From positions 40,289 to 104,288 of the forward strand of contig MEHQ01000198.1 of the NCBI GenBank assembly GCA_008828725.1: a stretch of 64,000 bases of DNA, in the 5' to 3' direction. This stretch comes from Saccharina japonica (lineage: Eukaryota; Sar; Phaeophyceae; Laminariales; Laminariaceae). This document shows positions 8,601 through 18,356 of the stretch, one piece after another. Positions within the stretch are counted from its first letter, which is position 1. Each line of letters starts with the position of its first letter. The notes under the pieces are model-generated. The model had not been told where the DNA came from. It ran no database searches and was given only the letters and a program-made list of their open reading frames with translations. The position numbers and the translations under genes are program-made.

Positions 8601-11516
8601 TTTTGTTTGTTGGCAGCAGGGTGGGGGCACGCAACGCAGCGGACGAGCTATCAACAGCACAAAAACGGAATCAAACCATTAAACCAATAACCTCTACCAA
8701 ACCTACATTCAAAACAAACCAACACTCCGACAACATCGACGGCGAGGGAGGAGTTTTCCCACTCATTCACCACTCTATGCCGAAAATACAAGAATCATTT
8801 GTATATTGATACTTACTCCAAACGTTTCTTATAGTTCGGGACAGCGTGATATTACGCAGCTTGAAGTTGAGTATATATCAACAAGTTTGGTCGCACACAG
8901 ATGACGTATTTTAGTAAGTATGACCTCGCACGAAGTATATGCTCGAGACATCAAGGCATCGAGAAGAAAATGAAAGGAAATTATTAGTTGCCGTCTGAAG
9001 CTAAATACTCTATCAATAGTACACCGAGAGTACGAGATACTCGTATAATCTACCTGGTAGTCTATATTCATATTGTAAGACGTTACCTGGTACATACAGC
9101 AGGTGTATGTACCGATTTCCTTTCGCTGGTCGGTATGAGTTTCGTTTTTTGGGCTGCACAGACTTTCATTTAATCAACGACCGGTGGGCCTTTCGTTTTT
9201 TTATCTGCACCAGACGTCATCGCATCTGACCTTGCGTCACCTCGTCACCCAACACACCAATGCCTCCGAAGGGGAACCTTGTACTATACCAGGTATAACC
9301 TTACGAATATAAACCAGGGATGTCGGTTACGGCGATGCCAACCAAAACATTACGCGTAATTACAGGGAAACAGCCTTTTGGATAACTCACAAGTAAATAC
9401 GCCAGTTTTGAGTCAATTCGGTAGATGTCGATATTTAGCTTTGCGAGCTGGTGATATTATACGTCAGTCTATGCGACGGTTCGGGGTTCGGGGGGGGGGG
9501 GCGTGCTCATTTGTTGCTTGCCTTCGTCATTTGACCATTGACCACACATCCCTTTCGAGACGGTCCGCCGGGGGGGGGGGGGGTGTTGTTCCACTCGGTC
9601 ATGAAACAAAATGTAAAGGAAAGGAACGACAAGCTCACCTGGAGGGCGCCGTAGTGCCTCTCGTTCAAACGCCACGTCCGGATGACGGGGATCCACATGA
9701 GGTCGGTCTTTTCCAGGATGGACCACAGCGTGTTGATCGCTCGCTGCGCCGAAGCAAAAAAAACACACGATAACATAAAATGACACAATTAAAAAAACAC
9801 AGGAAAACATAGTATACACAAAACATATAAACAACAAAAGCAAAAAAAAAACGCAAAAATATGAACGCAAGTAAACACAAAAAAACACAAAACACCCAAG
9901 AAACGTAAGCACCAGGTTCCGGTAGTCAACACCACGAGATAACAGAGCAGCCCACATTAAAGGGAGGGAGGGAAGGCAGGAGGGAGAGATGGAGGGATGG
10001 GCCAAGACGATCGTAGCGAGTCAGCAGCGGATAAAATTATCCGTGGCCAACTCGAGCTCGCGAGAAAACTAAAGAAAACAAGAAAAAAAAAAGGCTTCGA
10101 GAGGTGGAGAAACTGCTGGAGCTTCGCCCTCCTCGGCCATGGAATTAGAAAACGATGTTTTTTAGCAAAAAAATAAAAAAAGACACCTTGAAAAAGACAC
10201 CTTGAAAAAGACATCTTAAAAAAAGACACCTCGGCTTTTAGGTCGATAGTTTCGTCCAACCTCATATTTGCAACCTCCGTGTCGTACTTCGATCGCGGGT
10301 ACTACGGGGTGTGTATGGCCTCCTGAAATGTGCAGGTCGGGTGATCTCTCTGGGTGATAGTATTCATACCAGGGTCAACAAGGCGATATTTTGTACCACA
10401 TTTTATGCACCACCAAACAGCAGCAAAGCGTTAGAAGACCGTTGTTAGGCAAACATACTACTTGGAGTTACATTTCAACAAATTTCACAAGCTTAAATGG
10501 AAAAATCTCCCACAAATAGGATAAGACACTAGCACGGAAGCAAAAAGTGATGATGAAAAAAAAAAAAGCTTCGATAAAAATTTCACGTGTCGTATTTTCG
10601 TCCCGAAAAACATGGCAAAATCCTTCATGTATAATACCACTCTGGGCCGAAATATAAAGACCGTTTGTAGATCAAAACGCAATCCAAAAGGTCCTTATGT
10701 TGTAGACACCGACCGACCGACGAACCTTGAGTACCGACGTGTAGGCCACGTCGAAGGTGAGGCCGGACTCGGCGATGAGTTCACCGCACTGCGCCGCCTC
10801 CTTCACACCCTTCTCCGACAGGGGCACGTCCTTCCACCCCGTGAAACGGTTCTCGTTGTTCCAGGTACTCTCCCCGTGCCTGGACAAAAATATATATATA
10901 TATGAAAAAGAGCAAGGAAACAGAGAAGACAAAAAAAAAACAGCGTTAGTCTTTCTTGCCTGACGCCCAAAACGTTATTATATTAACACAATCACAATTG
11001 TGGCGCGGTGATGAGGCGATATATATATGTATGTTGCGGGCGACCCAAAAACTTCGACATCCGACTCGCGTGCAGCAAAAACAAAAAACGAATCAGGAGC
11101 AACAAGACAGCAACACAAGACAACAACACCGACAACACTGACAACAACACCAACAACAATAACAGCATGAAGTAAACCAACGATCACAACAGCCATAACA
11201 CCACCACAAACACCACAACACAAGCAACAACATCACCACCACCAACACCAGCACCAGCACCAACAACACAACCAACATCAACTCCAACGCCAACCAAAAC
11301 AATAACCACAAACAACGCCAACCATGTACATCACCGAAACAATAAGCGTACGTGCTACTTGCCTGACAACCACCACCGTGTACGTTTCGGGCGCGGCCAT
11401 CGTCATGCCACCAGCCTTCTTTCCGGCAACAGCGCCCGAAAACGAAAGCGCCGCATTGCCGCGGCTGACCACATGCGCGCCGCCGGCCTTCGCGATAGCC
11501 GGGGGTGCCACAAACC
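5523..11516 (-). CDS. gpmA: Plastid-type phosphoglycerate mutase (dPGM family), 7 exons found
   Basis: 2,3-bisphosphoglycerate-dependent phosphoglycerate mutase interconverts 3- and 2-phosphoglycerate in glycolysis and gluconeogenesis. Seven minus-strand exons join in frame: 11516-11363, 10879-10726, 9743-9639, 8260-8160, 7802-7727, 7396-7231 and 5665-5523, giving 298 residues plus stop. The catalytic parts are intact: VVVVRHGESTW with the phosphorylated His, [53 protein letters not shown] with the second catalytic His, and [12 protein letters not shown]. The joined exons align with the E. coli enzyme over its length without large gaps. The first exon found begins [12 protein letters not shown], with Phe where a red-plastid signal peptide is normally cut, followed by a Ser/Ala/Lys-rich, acid-poor stretch. 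This suggests plastid import, but the signal-peptide exon upstream was not found. Methionines before AAPETY could start a cytosolic form. The first intron found here has a GC donor. Confidence 0.92.
5730..5915. mobile_element. Family I dispersed element, copy 1 (PGAM intron)
   Basis: Roughly 185 bp, including GACTGGAATTATTATGCAAG on the minus strand and AAGAATCTGATAATTAAGAA on the plus. A copy of about 85% identity by eye lies at 36215-36400. No coding capacity. Confidence 0.7.
5995..6215. mobile_element. Family H dispersed element, copy 1
   Basis: About 220 bp. It shares CACACCCTCGGGACGAACGT, GTGTAAACGCCAAGAGATGC and CTCGGAAATTCAGCCCAGGG with copies at 39785-39925 and 47085-47305. Confidence 0.65.
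6673..6944. repeat. Long inverted repeat (fold-back) in PGAM intron
   Basis: The left arm 6673-6741 and right arm 6874-6944 are reverse complements over about 68 bp with only two differences. They are separated by about 130 bp of A/T-rich loop. The arms include TTTTATGCGCCCTACCCGAG. It sits inside the last PGAM intron and would form a very stable hairpin in the pre-mRNA. Confidence 0.85.
7072..7160. mobile_element. Family E (TTAACCC-ended) element
   Basis: Has the family blocks CCCATTCAGAACTGA, TCCCACACTAATTTCAAGTA and GTTCTTAGGGGGTTAG. It is inserted 70 bp from PGAM exon 7. Confidence 0.7.
7231..7396 (-). CDS. gpmA: PGAM exon 7 (second catalytic His)
   Basis: Acceptor GTCGGAAG|TTGACG, donor CACCG|GTAAGT. 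Encodes [40 protein letters not shown] and [19 protein letters not shown] carries the second active-site His. Confidence 0.93.
7430..7492. repeat. GGCAAGG/AGGTAAGG minisatellite
   Basis: Degenerate 5-6 bp repeats (AAGGCAAGGCAAAAGGTAAA and similar) in the intron just upstream of PGAM exon 7. Confidence 0.7.
7727..7802 (-). CDS. gpmA: PGAM exon 6
   Basis: A short 76-nt exon. Acceptor ATCGCAG|CGACC, donor CTCAAG|GTACAG. Encodes (S)[18 protein letters not shown] then PRAESLK. It joins without a gap to the next exon when aligned with bacterial PGAM. Confidence 0.9.
8160..8260 (-). CDS. gpmA: PGAM exon 5
   Basis: Acceptor TCTGCAG|GGACTG, donor GACAG|GTACAT. Encodes [20 protein letters not shown] and [13 protein letters not shown], the conserved region that contacts the substrate phosphate through the paired arginines. 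Confidence 0.92.
8265..8720 (-). other. T+G-rich intron stretch upstream of PGAM exon 5
   Basis: On the gene's sense strand this is T/G-rich and poor in A/C, with imperfect GATTTNGGTCTTGATTTT repeats. It has no open coding signal. The same asymmetry is seen in other introns here. Confidence 0.5.
9000..9380. other. PGAM intron without other features
   Basis: Contains three TACCTGGTA-type motifs (9050, 9086, 9290) and nothing that looks coding. Confidence 0.4.
9489..9583 (-). mobile_element. LINE 3'-tail fragment with poly(C)
   Basis: The minus strand carries CCGTCTCGAAAGGGATG, GGTCAATGGTCAAATGACGA and AAATGAGCACG followed by a C run. This matches the 3' end of the LINE at 52195-52265. G runs flank both sides on the plus strand. 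Confidence 0.75.
9639..9743 (-). CDS. gpmA: PGAM exon 4
   Basis: Acceptor GCTGCGCAG|CGAGCG, donor CTCCAG|GTGAGC, phase 0 at both ends. Encodes [15 protein letters not shown] to [14 protein letters not shown]. The Glu of LNERHYG is the conserved acid of the active site in this family. Confidence 0.93.
10265..10345. mobile_element. Family G fragment
   Basis: Carries TTTGCAACCTCCGTG, TACTTCGATCGCGGGTAC and TATGGCCTCCTG, a degenerate part of the family G consensus. Confidence 0.4.
10635..10702. mobile_element. Family C hairpin element
   Basis: TACCACTCTGGGCCGAAATA on the left and AAAAGGTCCTTATGTTG on the right form imperfect inverted ends with the family C blocks. Confidence 0.55.
10726..10879 (-). 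CDS. gpmA: PGAM exon 3 (catalytic RHGE)
   Basis: Acceptor TTTTTGTCCAG, donor CTCAAG|GTTCGT. Encodes [20 protein letters not shown] and on to [10 protein letters not shown]. It contains the His that is phosphorylated in the catalytic cycle and the substrate-binding Asn/Arg region. Confidence 0.93.
11085..11335. repeat. AAC/ACC trinucleotide-rich tract
   Basis: Imperfect (AAC)n/(ACC)n, which reads (GTT)n/(GGT)n on the PGAM sense strand. It lies in the intron before PGAM exon 3 and creates spurious Val/Leu-rich frames. Confidence 0.7.
11363..11516 (-). CDS. gpmA: PGAM exon 2 (transit peptide and start of enzyme)
   Basis: The acceptor TTTTCTGGCAG is followed by the coding start (GG)TTTGTGGCACCCCC. 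The exon encodes FVAPPAIA, a basic Ser/Ala stretch, and [11 protein letters not shown] plus two bases of the Arg before the catalytic His. The donor is GTCAG|GCAAGT. Only a GC donor keeps the frame with the next exon; the nearby AA|GTAGCA would shift it. Numbered exon 2 because an unseen first exon must precede it. Confidence 0.85.
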
Positions 11517-11534
11517 CTGCCAGAAAAGGCGAAG

Positions 11535-12180
11535 GTGGGGCGTGGAAACCCATCACATATATTTAGTCACGGGATTGGACGAAACGGAAGAAAGCGAAGG
11601 TGAGGCGTGGAAACCCACCACACATGTTCAGCCGGGGGTCAGGGGGCGGTGGAGAAACGTAAAGCGACAATGAGGCGTGGCGTGGAAACCCATTATACAT
11701 TTAGTCAAGGGTCAAGGAAAAAATGCAGGGAAACAAAGGTGAGGCGTGGAAACCCCATCGCGCATACAACGGCTCCGGGGAAATGGAGAAACGCAAGGCC
11801 TCGATGGGGCGTGGAAACCCATGATACACATTTAGCCATGCATCAGAGGAAATGGATGAAATCGAAGTTCGGGCGTGGAAACCCATCGTACATGTTTAGT
11901 CAGGGGTCAGGGAAAGTGGAGACACGTGACACTAAGCGAAGGTGAGGCGTGAAAGCCCATCAAATGTGTTTATTCAGGGGTCAGGGGAAGTGGAGGAACG
12001 CGAAGTACGGACGTGGAAACCCATTAGAACATACTCAGTCAGGGGCCAGGGAAAGAGGCCAAACGTCCGCACTAGTCCTGGGATGCCACAAACCCTACCC
12101 GAAAAAGCGAATGTACAGCGTAGAAACTCACCATACATCTGCATTCAGGGGTCAGGGGACGCGGGGAAACGTCCTCACTA
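11535..12180. repeat. 65-70 bp minisatellite next to PGAM exon 2
   Basis: About nine degenerate units with the conserved core GGCGTGGAAACCCAT (near 11539, 11604, 11683, 11746, 11807, 11872, 11944, 12010 and 12117). They are separated by variable sequence often containing TTTAGTCAGGGGTCAGGG. The array begins about 20 bp upstream of the PGAM exon 2 acceptor, in the intron. Confidence 0.85.
12076..12110 (-). pseudogene. Copy of PGAM exon 2 acceptor and first codons
   Basis: On the minus strand, CGCTTTTTCGGGTAG|GGTTTGTGGCATCCC repeats the real junction CGCCTTTTCTGGCAG|GGTTTGTGGCACCCC at 11516. The AG is kept but the following codons soon diverge. It sits between the eighth and ninth minisatellite units. 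Confidence 0.8.
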
Positions 12181-12354
12181 TTCCTCACTGATGATGATAC
12201 CTTATCAGACTGACCGTAGTACACCTGTAAAATATACGATCGCACTATAGTTTCAAGCATCCTGTTCCTAAAAGATGAGTGCAGTTGTAAAGGGGTACAC
12301 AGTATATATGAATATCACTCTACAGGATTATGTATACAATTCACCTAAAAACCA

Positions 12355-12425
12355 AATCTCAATTCTCACAAATCTCAATTCTCTCAAATCTCAATTATCT
12401 CAAATCTCAATTCTCACAAATCCTC
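12355..12425. repeat. 14-bp tandem repeat (AAATCTCAATTCTC)
   Basis: Five imperfect tandem copies of AAATCTCAATTCTCAC/TCTC. Confidence 0.85.
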
Positions 12426-12799
12426 TCGCGGCTGTTTGTTCGCCGGGTTTTAGTGGAACCTTCCATTTCCCCCGACACGGCTATTTCGAGGTTTACTTGT
12501 TTCCGATTTTTGACCTACTCGTGAAAAGAGGTGTCGTGTTTCATTATGCGGGGTCTCAATAAACGCATCGAATTACATACCGGGACCCCGGGGACGAGAC
12601 GGATGGGACAAACTTTTTTTGTTGTTTTTGTTTTTACGCATTCCGGCGGACAAAGAAAAAACAAATTGCTGTACCCATACTTCGAATACCACACGAACGT
12701 ATGTAATACCGGTAAGTTATCTCATTGACTGGTTGATAAAGAGATGGGTCGAAGGTTTATACAGTACCACAGAGTGCCTGGTAATTGAGACCATACGAT

Positions 12800-13043
12800 A
12801 GGAGGGGGGGGTACTCATTAGCCGCATGTTGATGCATGGCCTTAGTCCTAGGACCATAGACCCTCGCATATCCCTATACGTTGGGGACGGGGCATGTCGG
12901 GTTTTCACCGAGAAGACAGGCATTGCTTGCACCAAGCGCGAAGCACCGTGGGGCGAGTCGCATGAAGGGTGAGCTGTATCCTACTGAGAACCGCCTGTGA
13001 GGTGGACTTGCATATGGATGACAGCCTTCAATGAATTGATTTC
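12800..13043 (-). mobile_element. SINE2 (LINE-tailed) copy
   Basis: On the minus strand it begins near AATTCATTGAAGGCTGTCAT, carries GCTTGGTGCAAGCAATG, and ends with GGTCCTAGGACTAAGGCCAT then GAGTAC and a C run. The last ~75 bp resemble the 3' end of the local LINE. Other copies are at 16156, 38005 and 63795. Confidence 0.75.
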
Positions 13044-13147
13044 GGGGGAGGGATGCAATTACAGTAGTTGACTTCGCAAAAGAGGGACGCCAACACTTTC
13101 TTGATGTCATTTTTATTTAGTATATTATCAAGTGTGCTATGAATAGA

Positions 13148-13221
13148 ATCACTCTGTCCCGAAATATAAGCACCATTAATATTCAATAAACGTTGCTTAT
13201 ATTTCGGGACAGAGTGGTATG
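13148..13221. mobile_element. Family C hairpin element
   Basis: Near-perfect inverted ends: CACTCTGTCCCGAAATATAA on the left and its reverse complement at 13195-13216, with a 25-bp loop. Confidence 0.85.
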
Positions 13222-13245
13222 ATATTGCTGTGTGTTGTATATACT

Positions 13246-13374
13246 ATTACGGGGGGCCATATAGGCTAAAACCTACCAGGTACAGTTATCTATTTTTACA
13301 ATAAAACCTACCAGGTATATAGTTATCTATTTTTACAAAAAATATTTGGTCCTATTTACCATGGTCCCCCGTAA
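13246..13374. mobile_element. Family A element with two internal CTACCAGGTA blocks
   Basis: The ends TTACGGGGGGCCAT and TTTACCATGGTCCCCCGTAA are typical. The interior contains a duplicated block AAAACCTACCAGGTA...GTTATCTATTTTTAC, so this copy is longer than usual. Confidence 0.75.
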
Positions 13375-14150
13375 TGTTACAATGATGATGCTCATGTTCT
13401 CACATTACGTAGCTTATTTCCCTGAAATCCTGTCTTGTGGTTACAAAATAATGTTATAAAAAAGGGGTGGATCAAGTGAATAAGTTAATGACTTGAGCTA
13501 CTTCTGTGGTGTGAAATTATTCACTGTTTTTTTAAGGAGGCGATAGAAAAAACCTCGTTCAATTGCAGTGAGTACCGCGAGTTAAGAGCACTCCGTAACA
13601 AGCCGAAACACGCGCTCTTAACTGCATTTCCCCCTTCATCTTGAGTGGGCAATAAACAGCTTTTAGTTTTTCCCTCTTCATCTAAAGCGAGCAATAAACA
13701 GCTTTTAGTATATACCTGGTACCAGTAACCAGTAGTTTAGTTGCTCACTTTTTGAGGACCAAGACCGGACGAGAAAATATTGCCTCAGGCTCAGGAGGAA
13801 AAAACTAACTGCAGCCCCTATAGCCTATACCTACAGCAGTGGGATGAGTCATTTTGGTTCTGATTGCTATGTATGTTCCCCCGTATTACTACTGCTGTAC
13901 ACACTACCGCTGCTGTATCACATGGGACATGTCTTTTGGGCGATGCGAGACAGGCCAAAGGCACCTACTGCTGTAGTCCCGGGCGGGTAGTTGGCACGGG
14001 TTATTGACGGGGTATACAGTAGATGAGCTTCAGGAAGCGGGGCGGGACAGCAAAAATATTTATATACTTCAAAGTATAGCATGAATGATACCTTTGGCAT
14101 TTTAGAGGGAAAAACCGTCATACATACAACTTTTTTGCGACTACATATTT
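13375..14150. other. No gene seen
   Basis: Contains a short duplication (CAATAAACAGCTTTTAGT at 13650 and 13690) and several ACTGCTGTA motifs. Confidence 0.4.
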
Positions 14151-14154
14151 TGAT

Positions 14155-14345
14155 ATGTGAGCATTGGACCAACCAAAAGTACCCAAGTGTTGCATATACG
14201 AAAACTGTCGAAATGAAAATTACGACTATTGCAAGCTGAGAGCATTGGACCAACCAAAAGTACTCAAGTGTTGCATATACGAAAACTGTCAAAACAAAAA
14301 TGACGACTACTGAGAAATGTGAGCATTGGACCAATCAAAAGTACG
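14155..14345. repeat. About 82-bp tandem repeat, 2.4 copies
   Basis: GAGCATTGGACCAACCAAAA recurs at 14159, 14241 and 14322, with AAGTGTTGCATATACGAAAA between. The first two units are more than 90% identical by eye. Confidence 0.9.
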
Positions 14346-14685
14346 AATTGTCGTGTATATATATATACGTCGCGCGGAACAACTGGGGAACTCGTACTGC
14401 TTTTGCTGTACGGTGGGTTTGTGATTTCACCTACAGAACAGTACCAAGGCTGAGACTGCTTGGCTGAAAAATCAAAACACCTATCTTCTTTCCGACACAG
14501 CACTTTGTAAGAGCCTGAGCGTTCGCCGCAGGGCGCAGCCCGGACTGCTCGGGGAGGGGATAGGGGATGTGTCAAGACATGCAACGTAAAGAGGCGTGTA
14601 CGACACGCGCACACGGCACGATGACGATGCTTTCACTCTCTGTTGCATGTTTGTTCTTTGCCGGGTGGGCATATGCAGTAAGAGG

Positions 14686-14768
14686 AGTAATCAGAACCCA
14701 CAATGGACCCAAAAACCAGGTATCCTCCTATATGGTTACACACCATGTATGTGGTTCTGATTTGTGGT
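14686..14768. mobile_element. Family B element
   Basis: GTAATCAGAACCCACAATGG on the left and ATGTGGTTCTGATT on the right form inverted ends. The interior is AAAACCAGGTATCCTCC. Confidence 0.7.
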
Positions 14769-14784
14769 TCTGATTGCTAGGGTC

Positions 14785-14880
14785 ATAGTAATCAGAACGC
14801 ACAATGGACCCAAAAAAACACTTAAAATCCCCCTACGGATATGTTTAAATACCATCGTTGGTTCTGCTTACTGTGCTTCC
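14785..14880. mobile_element. Family B element
   Basis: GTAATCAGAACGCACAATGG on the left and GTTGGTTCTGCTTACTGTGC on the right. It lies 20 bp from the previous copy, in tandem. Confidence 0.7.
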
Positions 14881-16150
14881 CCGTCATGGAAAATTAGTGC
14901 GGGGAAATAGCCCATGTACATGAACGACTATATACATATACCGGGTATAAAGAAACGTCGGAGCTGTCCACGAGACACAAGAGTATCGTGCGACACCCGA
15001 CACAGCCCAGCTAAAGACTACAGTTCAGCAAACGTAGGCGCCGGCGAGGCGCACCTGTATACATACATCCCTTTAGGACTGAACTCCCATTTCGGGGGGA
15101 TAAAATTCTTGGAATTATCATAACTTGAGCGGTCCACGCCGTAATATTCTCTTTCCATTCGCCGAGGCTGAATGAAATCTTCAGTTATTGCATACTACTG
15201 CTGTAAAACTGAACTGCTGAACGTTGTTTGTGGCTGTTTGCCCTGAACCGCTCTATATTTCCCAGCAAGGAAATGACTAGACGGCTGACAGCCCGAATAC
15301 CTGTCTCGGAGCGCGAGGCAAGATATTGTGTACCTGGTGCTCGTTTTGGTCAAGTCGTGCTTTTCATCGTACCCAAACTTTGGCGCGTATGTGATGGTAA
15401 AAAGCCAGGAGATGAAACTGGCACAGTTGAGTCGGACCGGCGGTCATGTCATCATGAAGAGTTATTGAAAATATGGTGGTATAGCTGGGTCTCGAAAAAA
15501 AAAATGGTGGGTCAATCTTGCTCTCTGTCAATCTGCGACCTAAGGTCTGCTCGGAATATGAAGGAAACAAACTAAATCTCGATCCCTCATAAACTACAAT
15601 TTACGTGTGGGAACCGGATCGGTGAGGGGGGCTGTTCGCTTTCTCCCCTCGTTTACATCCTGACTACGTTTCAGTTTCATTTTGTTTCACTGGTGATGCG
15701 TTGTATCATTAATACTGGTAGTATATACATATTGTAGGGTTTGGACGTAATTTTCATCAAAAATGGGAAAAAAAAAAGAAAGTATGTATTGCTCGATAAA
15801 AAAACACACAGGTGCCAAGTAGGTATGTACCAAACTGTTTTATTTAAAAGCACCAAGCTGACTAGGGCACAGGACACAGGACAAGACCACCCCTCTCTTC
15901 CTTGGCCCCCCTGCAGATTCTGTGGTCGGACGATGTTGCCACGCCATCGAAGAAGCGCAACAGACAACTCGTTCTAAAAGTCGCAGAAAAGGAGATTTGT
16001 CACCACGTTGTTTTGAGGCGAGAACGTGATCGGCGAACAGGCGCTGTTCGTCGACACGATCGTACGGAAGCCTCGACAACACGATCTTCACCGTTTGAGG
16101 CGACGCCGGCAATAGTATCAATAGTGCAAGAATGATGCTGCTAGTATTCG
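14881..16150. other. No recognisable gene
   Basis: Several frames of 60-115 codons exist on both strands (for example 15228-15575 plus), but none shows a domain, good splice sites or exon-like GC content. Confidence 0.4.
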
Positions 16151-16155
16151 GCAGA

Positions 16156-16335
16156 GGAGGGGGGGAGGGGGGTGTACGTCATTGTCATGCATGGCCGTAG
16201 TCGTATGACCATAGACCCTTGCACCCCTACAATGCCGGGACGGAGCATGTCGGGTTTTTACCGACCAGACAGACATTGCTAGCACCAAGCGCGAAGCGCC
16301 GTGAGGTGTTGGGCGAGTCGCATGAAGGGGGGGGG
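16156..16335 (-). mobile_element. SINE2 copy
   Basis: The plus strand reads GGGGGGTGTACGTCATTGTC, GCATGGCCGTAGTCGTATGA, ACCAAGCGCGAAGCGCCGTG, then GGGCGAGTCGCATGAAGG. That is the SINE2 sequence in reverse, with its head truncated at a G run. Confidence 0.75.
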
Positions 16336-16387
16336 ACGATCGCTTTCTTACTCGTGATCGGCGCAAGGTGGCCGGCCTCCCAAAAAA

Positions 16388-16790
16388 AACAACCCTAGAT
16401 CCCACTTAACAGCACAAAAGTTGCACAAGAGATTGGAACATATTTTCCAGAACGACCTATATACAGCTCGCTCGAACACCACACACATGCAAGATAACAC
16501 AAGCCTCACCCGCTGGTTGCGGCGACGACATGAGTAGGAGCAAGATGCAGCAGATTTGCAGTAGTGGCGGGCCCGGTATAGCTGCTGCAGTTGTGAGCGA
16601 AGTGAGGTTGATCTCCAAGAACAAAAGGACTCTAAAAATTCCAACCCAACAGCAAAAAAGTTTCAGAAAGAGAGATCGAATCGTATGTTCAGAACGACCA
16701 CACGCTCATTCGAACACCCGCACACACAAGACAATATCAGCCTTTAACCCACTTGCTGCCTTGACGGCAGGAGCAAAAACACAAGAAACA
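16388..16790. repeat. About 235-bp tandem duplication (2 copies, diverged)
   Basis: The blocks AACAGCACAAAAGTTGCA, CAGAACGACCTATATACAG, CGCTCGAACACC and GTAGGAGCAAGATGCA at 16395-16545 recur in order at 16628-16785 with moderate divergence. Confidence 0.65.
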
Positions 16791-17005
16791 ACCGAACCCG
16801 CCGTCAAGTGCATGTATTCACAATTTCTGAAACACGGTTTACACTTTTTTGACAAGAGTAAAGAGGCGGTGCAACTTTCGAAAGAGACAATTACGGGAAC
16901 AGACCGACACGGGGTGTTTTTTTTTCCGACGTGGAAACCCTATACCAGGAATTTTTTACCTGATATTGATACTCGTGTTGGAACCTGCCTTCTGACGACG
17001 GGCTA

Positions 17006-17110
17006 CTACGGGGACCATAGTAAATAGGACCAAATACTGTTAGTAAAAATAGGTAAATATATAGGTTTTTGTGTGTACCTTAGGTCCTATTTACTATGGT
17101 CCCCCGTAAT
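17006..17110. mobile_element. Family A element
   Basis: Typical copy: TACGGGGACCATAGTAAATA at the left and TTTACTATGGTCCCCCGTAA at the right, about 105 bp. Confidence 0.85.
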
Positions 17111-17124
17111 AGTTGTAGGTTCAC

Positions 17125-17215
17125 GGGACAACATCAACAGCAACAGCAACAGCAACAACAACAACAACAGCAACAACAAAAACAGCAACAACAACAACAA
17201 CAACGACAACAGCAC
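17125..17215. repeat. CAA/CAG trinucleotide run
   Basis: An imperfect (CAACAG)n/(CAA)n run immediately after a family A element. Confidence 0.85.
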
Positions 17216-17603
17216 CTCGTATGATACATACTATTACACGTGATGTGTAATGCATTCGTATACATACGGTATATCCCGGGGTATGCCTTTAGTCGGTGTG
17301 AGCATTTTCGCGATCAACAGTCAACCGAACGGACCGACCGATTAAAAAATCACCCATTGGTGAACCATCCCCTGGTGCATGGCATCAGCACCAGCGCTAG
17401 AAGATAGAATATTGTTGCCATGATGCGACGATGGGTTCACTGTTTTTCGGTTGGTTGGGCTTTATTGTTTTGGCGTTACTTTGTGCCAAAAAGAGACCAA
17501 AGTTAAGCAGCCTTACATTATACCGGTAAAATACTACTGGTAAGTTAAGTCAATAAAAACGGTGTCCGGCGGGGCGGTATTGCCCCAAAAAAGCCTACAA
17601 CTA
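17216..17603. other. No gene seen
   Basis: Unique-looking intergenic sequence without an exon signal. Confidence 0.4.
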
Positions 17604-17709
17604 ATACGGGGGACCATAGTAAATAGGACCTACGGTATAAACAAAAACCCACATATTAACCTATTTATACTAACAATATCTGGTCCTATTTACTACGGTC
17701 CCCCGTAAT
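17604..17709. mobile_element. Family A element
   Basis: Typical copy with ends TACGGGGGACCATAGTAAAT and TTTACTACGGTCCCCCGTAA, about 106 bp. Confidence 0.85.
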
Positions 17710-18356
17710 AATATCCCCGAGAATGGCTATTTCGTATACTTGAATTTGCGGGAGAAATTCACAGATCAGACACCGCTGTTATACTAGATTTAGTGTAGAC
17801 TGATGTTTTCAGCGTTATAGAGACGAGTGGCGGCAACGACTTCGAAACCGGGAGGACTCTTGGTCGGCACAAAAAAACCTTCACATTAAAAAAATCTAGC
17901 GAGCTCGCACGTAAAAATCTTCGTCGGTGTTGTTACTGGCTGCTGTGAACCTCATGGGCTACGGCAGTAATAAAAACGTGTTGTTATCGCCCATGGTGAG
18001 ACCCGTACGAGAGGCCTTTCTTTTCCCCCTTCCTCCCTCCTCTCATGACTTTAGCTCATACTCCAAAAATATTTCCCCCTTCCTCTTTCTCCATGAGGTC
18101 AGGTCAAGGTATAAGAGTGGGGCATCTATGCATCAACAGTGCCGAAAAAAAGTGGGACCGATTGCCCACCTTCGACCTCGATACCACAGGTGGCTGCTTA
18201 CCAAAAACGTCACCTCGCCCCGTCCCGCACACGCCATATCTACCATAGAAGCCCCCAACTTGCCCAGTAGGGAAAATATCAGTCGCGACTACGCACGCAC
18301 ATAGACACACCAGGTACACTACGAGTACGGGGACATTTAGGATCCATCCCCGGGTT
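17710..18356. other. No gene seen
   Basis: Mixed sequence, no repeat family recognised. A 125-codon plus-strand frame at 17927-18304 has no recognisable domain. Confidence 0.35.

Noticed and set aside
11535-12180. CRISPR-like array of direct repeats
   Set aside because: The genome is eukaryotic, the conserved core is only about 15 bp and degenerate, and spacers resemble one another.
14567-14773. 68-codon plus-strand ORF with a signal-peptide-like start (MLSLSVACLFFAGWAYA)
   Set aside because: Suggestive, but the frame runs straight into a family B element and has no following exon. It is on the wrong strand to be the missing PGAM exon.
16530-17027. 165-codon plus-strand ORF
   Set aside because: It spans a diverged tandem duplication and ends inside a family A element; no protein family recognised.
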